Source: a bacterium (lineage in GTDB: Bacteria > 4484-113 > JAFGCY01). From it: a stretch of 64,000 nt of DNA. The notes beneath the pieces are model-generated. The model saw nothing but the letters and a program-made list of their open reading frames with translations, had not been told where the DNA came from and made no database searches. The translations under genes were made by a program, and so were the position numbers. Position 1 is the stretch's first letter. Every line of letters begins with the position of its first letter. Of this stretch, positions 61,381 through 64,000 are shown piece by piece. The stretch covers positions 45,362 through 109,361 of the forward strand of contig JADZFO010000060.1 of NCBI GenBank assembly GCA_020849855.1, written 5' to 3'.

Positions 61381-62871
61381 TTCTTCATATGACCCGCGCC
61401 GCGCCAGCGGCGCGTAACTCGGAATCCAGTCCCAGAGCACTTTCCGCGAATTAACTCGATGGTGCGAGCCTACCTCCGCGACAAAGTCGCGAAGTTCATT
61501 TAGATCAACTCCCGCAGTCGGGAGATTCCTCTCCCAGACTGCGTTTATCTGCTTGCGCAGAGGTGCGAGCCAATACCCTAAGCCTGTCGAGCCTAAAGTC
61601 TCTCTCCGCGCTTCCAGCGCGATCTTTTCATTCATCAAAGGCTTCTTGCGCGCCCGATAGTCATCCGGCGCGATCTCATCTTCAATCCGCAAGTCATCAA
61701 GCCTGCGCAGCTTCGCTGCGATCTTTTCAATACTCTGATCCATTTCCAAGAGCCTACCGGCAAGGCCATCCTGCTCTTCCTGCTCCCAGCGATCTAACTG
61801 TTCAAGCATGGGGATAGCCCAATCATCCGGCAGGGCGATCTCTCCGAGCTTTGCCAAGCACTGCTCGATAAGGCTCTCCTCACGGATGAACACTTGCTGG
61901 CACTTAGCGAAGACTCGCTTCTTCGTGCAGCGGTAGTAAGTCCAGCGGAGTGTATTGCCGTTCTTGAGGTGCTTCTTCTTTTTCTCAATCGTGAAACTGC
62001 AACCGCACTCATCACAAGAGAGCAAGCCGCAGAAGTTCCTATCGGGAGACCAAGTTGATCTCGGCTTGCCGCGTAAGACTCTGACCTGCTGAACCTTGTC
62101 CCATAGCGCCTTGCTCACGATTGGCTCGTGAATTCCTTGATGCAGCTCTCCGTGCCAAAGGAAACAGCCGTAGTAGAAGGGATCAACAAGGAAGTCCTCA
62201 ATCCGTTTCGGGGAGAGGACATTGCCGGTGTTGGTCATTACTCCTTGCCGGTAAAGCCAAAGAGCTATCCGCTCCTTCGCGTACTTGCCGGTGGCGTACA
62301 TCTCGAATGCTCGGCGGATGTGCGGTGCTTCCTCCGGGTCGTGGACGAAGAGCCGGGTCTTCGGATGGCGCATGTATCCGACGCGAGCTTTACCGGGGAA
62401 GACTCCCTTTTCAACTTGGGATTCAAGGCCACGGTGAATCACTTCGCTCAAACTGTCGGAGAACCGCTTACTGTCAGCAAAGAGAAAGCCGAGCATGAAC
62501 TGGTCAGTGCTTGAACTGGTGAAAGTGTATGAAGCGGTGATAATCCGCTTGAGCTTCCCGCAAGCTAGCAGGGACACGATTTGCGCGCCGTCTTCGGGGT
62601 TGCGGGAGAGGCGGCTTGGATCCCAAACGATGACAGTATTCACTTTGCCGGAGCGAATCTTGGATAGCAGCTCGGCGAACATCGGTCGGCCCTCATGGCG
62701 TGCGCTTCGGCTCTCCTCAAGGTGGAAGAGGACGGGAACCTGCCGATCTACAACAACCGACTGCGCCCACTTCTTCTGGTCGGGGATACTCTGCACTTGT
62801 CGTTCGTCGCTTTCGCTGGACTTACGGTAGTAGGCGGCTGCGGTCAATCTGGTTTCGTCTTGATTCTTCAT
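61315..62871 (-). CDS. Large serine recombinase (resolvase + recombinase + zinc ribbon)
   Basis: 518 residues from ATG 62871. N-terminal resolvase domain with the nucleophile region AAAYYRKSSESDERQVQSIPDQ and DNA-cleavage Arg motif VWDPSRLSRNPEDG. Recombinase domain about 155-260 (ARVGYMRHPKTRLFVHDPEEAPHIRRAFEMYATG); zinc ribbon GLLSCDECGCSFTIEK ... YRCTKK; C-terminal coiled coil about 375-440. The final residues WRWRESNPRPKRDPRW are simply the antisense of the tmRNA T-arm, so the native C-terminus is set by the junction. Its ATG overlaps the MBL gene stop. Performs site-specific integration, excision or inversion. Confidence 0.92.
   Translation of the reverse strand: MKNQDETRLTAAAYYRKSSESDERQVQSIPDQKKWAQSVVVDRQVPVLFHLEESRSARHEGRPMFAELLSKIRSGKVNTVIVWDPSRLSRNPEDGAQIVSLLACGKLKRIITASYTFTSSSTDQFMLGFLFADSKRFSDSLSEVIHRGLESQVEKGVFPGKARVGYMRHPKTRLFVHDPEEAPHIRRAFEMYATGKYAKERIALWLYRQGVMTNTGNVLSPKRIEDFLVDPFYYGCFLWHGELHQGIHEPIVSKALWDKVQQVRVLRGKPRSTWSPDRNFCGLLSCDECGCSFTIEKKKKHLKNGNTLRWTYYRCTKKRVFAKCQQVFIREESLIEQCLAKLGEIALPDDWAIPMLEQLDRWEQEEQDGLAGRLLEMDQSIEKIAAKLRRLDDLRIEDEIAPDDYRARKKPLMNEKIALEARRETLGSTGLGYWLAPLRKQINAVWERNLPTAGVDLNELRDFVAEVGSHHRVNSRKVLWDWIPSYAPLARRGSYEEWWRWRESNPRPKRDPRWRLRP
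61373..61468. repeat. Left 96-bp inverted repeat
   Basis: Begins CTCCACCATTCTTCATATGA and ends AACTCGATGGTGCGAG; exact reverse complement of 63786-63881. Encodes the last part of the recombinase (SHHRVNSRK to SYEEWW) on the minus strand and overlaps the tmRNA CTCCACCA end. Confidence 0.95.
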
Positions 62872-63737
62872 GGTCGCTTCGTAGAGTTGATTTGAGACTG
62901 AGAGACAGGCTGCATAGTTCGGGAAGTTTCGACCTCCCACTTGCCATCCTTCACAACGATGCGGATTCGGCCATCGCCACGCGTTGTTAGTACCTTGCGG
63001 AAAGAGCCGTCCGGCAACTTCACGCCCCTGGCGTGGTCGCGGTATGGCGCGCGAGCTAGAACCGTCCGTCCTTTGACCTGCTCCTTGTCGCTGATGACAA
63101 TGAGCTTGGGAGAGAGGAATTCAAACACCTTGTCCAAGTAGCCGGTCGTTCTGCCGTGGTGGGAAGCGATGAAGAGGTTGGTCTCCCTGAGCCAATGTTG
63201 GACAGCCTTGTTCTGCAAATGCAAGCGCCAGCCGCGAGCATTGAGGTCTCCCGGTAAGCAGACCGTGAAATCGCCTTCCCTAATGAAGGTAAGCAGGGAG
63301 AGGTCGTTCACATCGTGCACTGAGCCAACCGGCAAATAGAACTGCCGCAGCTCCATCGTCTTAAATTGGCGAGTAGCTTCGATAGGTTGCAGCTCCGCTG
63401 TGGACTTGGCGCGCGCAGCATAGGCATCCTGCGCTTTGCTCAGCGTCGCTTTCAACTCGCCTAGATTTTTCAAGTAGAGCTGTGGATGCTGCCAAACATG
63501 CAGCGGCTTGATTCTTTCAAGAATCCCCGGCAAGTCGGCAAGGTGGTCTTGGTCGGGGTGAGTGATGATTAAGTGATGCAGTCTGCGCCGCTCTCCAAAG
63601 CCCTGCTTTGCAAGCCCTTCGGATGGCCGCCAGCCGGTGGTTGTGTTGTATCCGCAGTCCACCAAAACGGCCTCATTCTGACTGCTTAGAATGAAGATCG
63701 AGTCGCCGTGCTCAACATCGTAGATGCGGATGTCCAT
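62868..63737 (-). CDS. MBL-fold (ComEC/Rec2-like) metallohydrolase
   Basis: 289 residues from ATG 63737 (MDIRIYDVEHGDSIFIL). The start DVEHGDS with a following VLVDCGYN strand is typical of the ComEC-type MBL group. Zinc motif ITHPDQDHLADLPGIL (H-x3-DH), then VCLPGDLN with the bridging Asp, FIASHHGRTTGY with a His, and a final strand PKLIVISDKE. No membrane segments or signal, so it is a free soluble domain, likely a phosphodiesterase or nuclease. Stop overlaps the recombinase ATG (ATGA), so the two are translationally coupled cargo of the element. Confidence 0.88.
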   Translation of the reverse strand: MDIRIYDVEHGDSIFILSSQNEAVLVDCGYNTTTGWRPSEGLAKQGFGERRRLHHLIITHPDQDHLADLPGILERIKPLHVWQHPQLYLKNLGELKATLSKAQDAYAARAKSTAELQPIEATRQFKTMELRQFYLPVGSVHDVNDLSLLTFIREGDFTVCLPGDLNARGWRLHLQNKAVQHWLRETNLFIASHHGRTTGYLDKVFEFLSPKLIVISDKEQVKGRTVLARAPYRDHARGVKLPDGSFRKVLTTRGDGRIRIVVKDGKWEVETSRTMQPVSQSQINSTKRP

Positions 63738-63785
63738 AGCCTCAACATTATCCGCCGCGTAGCGGCTCAACGCAATCCATTCCTC

Positions 63786-63881
63786 CTCGCACCATCGAGT
63801 TAATTCGCGGAAAGTGCTCTGGGACTGGATTCCGAGTTACGCGCCGCTGGCGCGGCGCGGGTCATATGAAGAATGGTGGAG
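63786..63881. repeat. Right 96-bp inverted repeat
   Basis: Exact reverse complement of 61373-61468. Read on the + strand it encodes a second copy of the recombinase C-terminal segment (SHHRVNSRK to SYEEWW). This continues in the same frame past the repeat as SLLSDLRTLWEDTA and stops at 63922-63924. So each side of the element would give the recombinase a different last residue block if the unique part inverted. Confidence 0.95.
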
Positions 63882-64000
63882 TCTGCTGTCAGACCTCCGC
63901 ACCCTGTGGGAAGATACCGCATAGCCCTGCCTAGACGGTCTCGCGGTCAATAGTAGGGTCTTGCTAAGGGTCTTGTTACGGTAGCAAGGGGTAGCAAGCC
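63882..64000. other. Right flank, no gene recognised
   Basis: Holds the tail of the duplicated recombinase C-terminal frame (to 63924) and two short direct repeats near the edge, GGGTCTTG (twice) and GGTAGCAAG (twice). These could be protein-binding sites. The sequence is not tRNA-like and is not a second tmRNA end. Confidence 0.4.

Larger units (their letters stand above)
61373..63881. mobile_element. 2.5-kb element with 96-bp inverted repeats, serine recombinase and MBL-fold gene, at the ssrA 3' end
   Basis: Perfect inverted repeats at 61373-61468 and 63786-63881 enclose two co-directional genes overlapping by ATGA. Base composition is visibly less GC-rich than the rest of the window. The left repeat begins inside the last eight bases of tmRNA, a classic integration target. 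It could be a small integrated element or a DNA-inversion cassette; nothing in the window shows activity. Confidence 0.6.

Noticed and set aside
63882..63920. A second tmRNA or tRNA 3' end beyond the right repeat
   Set aside because: Although the repeat ends in the CTCCACCA complement, the flanking bases lack a T-loop (no GGTTCGA-type sequence) and cannot form an acceptor stem.

Overview
The window comes from a GC-rich, Gram-negative-type (diderm), aerobic bacterium. The evidence is a cytochrome chain built from alternative complex III (ActABCDEF) and a caa3-type oxidase, many secreted lipoproteins, an OmpA-domain protein, and homodimeric-type E1 components of pyruvate and 2-oxoglutarate dehydrogenase. 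ActABCDEF fused by gene order to an A2-type caa3 oxidase is known from lineages such as Planctomycetota, Acidobacteriota and Rhodothermota. I cannot place the organism more precisely from sequence alone. Base composition is uniform except in the last 2.5 kb, which looks less GC-rich.

Layout. 1-3601: heme A synthase (cut by the left edge) divergent from ctaB and a DUF3179 protein. 3647-18438: one long leftward operon actA-B-C-D-E-F, a small membrane subunit, SCO, and oxidase subunits II (with fused cytochrome c), I, III, IV and a second III. Together these carry electrons from quinol to oxygen, while ctaA/ctaB supply heme A. The same CRP-type palindrome sits upstream of both ctaAB (1334) and actA (18485). 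18.6-20.7 kb: FMN reductase, YggT and an epimerase. 20.7-26.3 kb: a tight leftward six-gene cassette around an ABC importer whose binding protein is fused to an OmpA peptidoglycan-binding domain. 26.5-37.9 kb: sucA, sucB, two rhodanese-like genes, lpdA, aceE and aceF, all leftward, with hairpin-repeat clusters in most gaps.

38.4-49.4 kb: three related small secreted proteins around a radical SAM enzyme resembling tetraether synthase (Tes), a SET-domain protein, an Lgt-like protein, small membrane proteins, YjbQ, a PKD-like lipoprotein and an HDOD protein. 49.4-58.8 kb: more lipoproteins around ftsH. 59-60.8 kb: a subtilase without signal peptide and its unknown partner. 61019-61380: tmRNA (ssrA). 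61373-63881: a two-gene element (large serine recombinase plus MBL-fold hydrolase) bounded by perfect 96-bp inverted repeats and abutting the tmRNA 3' end.

The strongest new observation is the second rhodanese gene (33148-32828). It reads through two in-frame UGA codons placed exactly at the C-x-C position of its neighbouring paralog and continues to a normal rhodanese C-terminus. A hairpin with a GGUCU loop follows at SECIS-like distance, suggesting a U-x-U selenoprotein inside a 2-oxoacid dehydrogenase gene cluster. Other points are the OmpA-tethered ABC cassette, the inverted-repeat recombinase element at ssrA, the Tes-like enzyme, and a recurrent -10 hexamer six to seven bases before start codons, which suggests frequent leaderless transcription.
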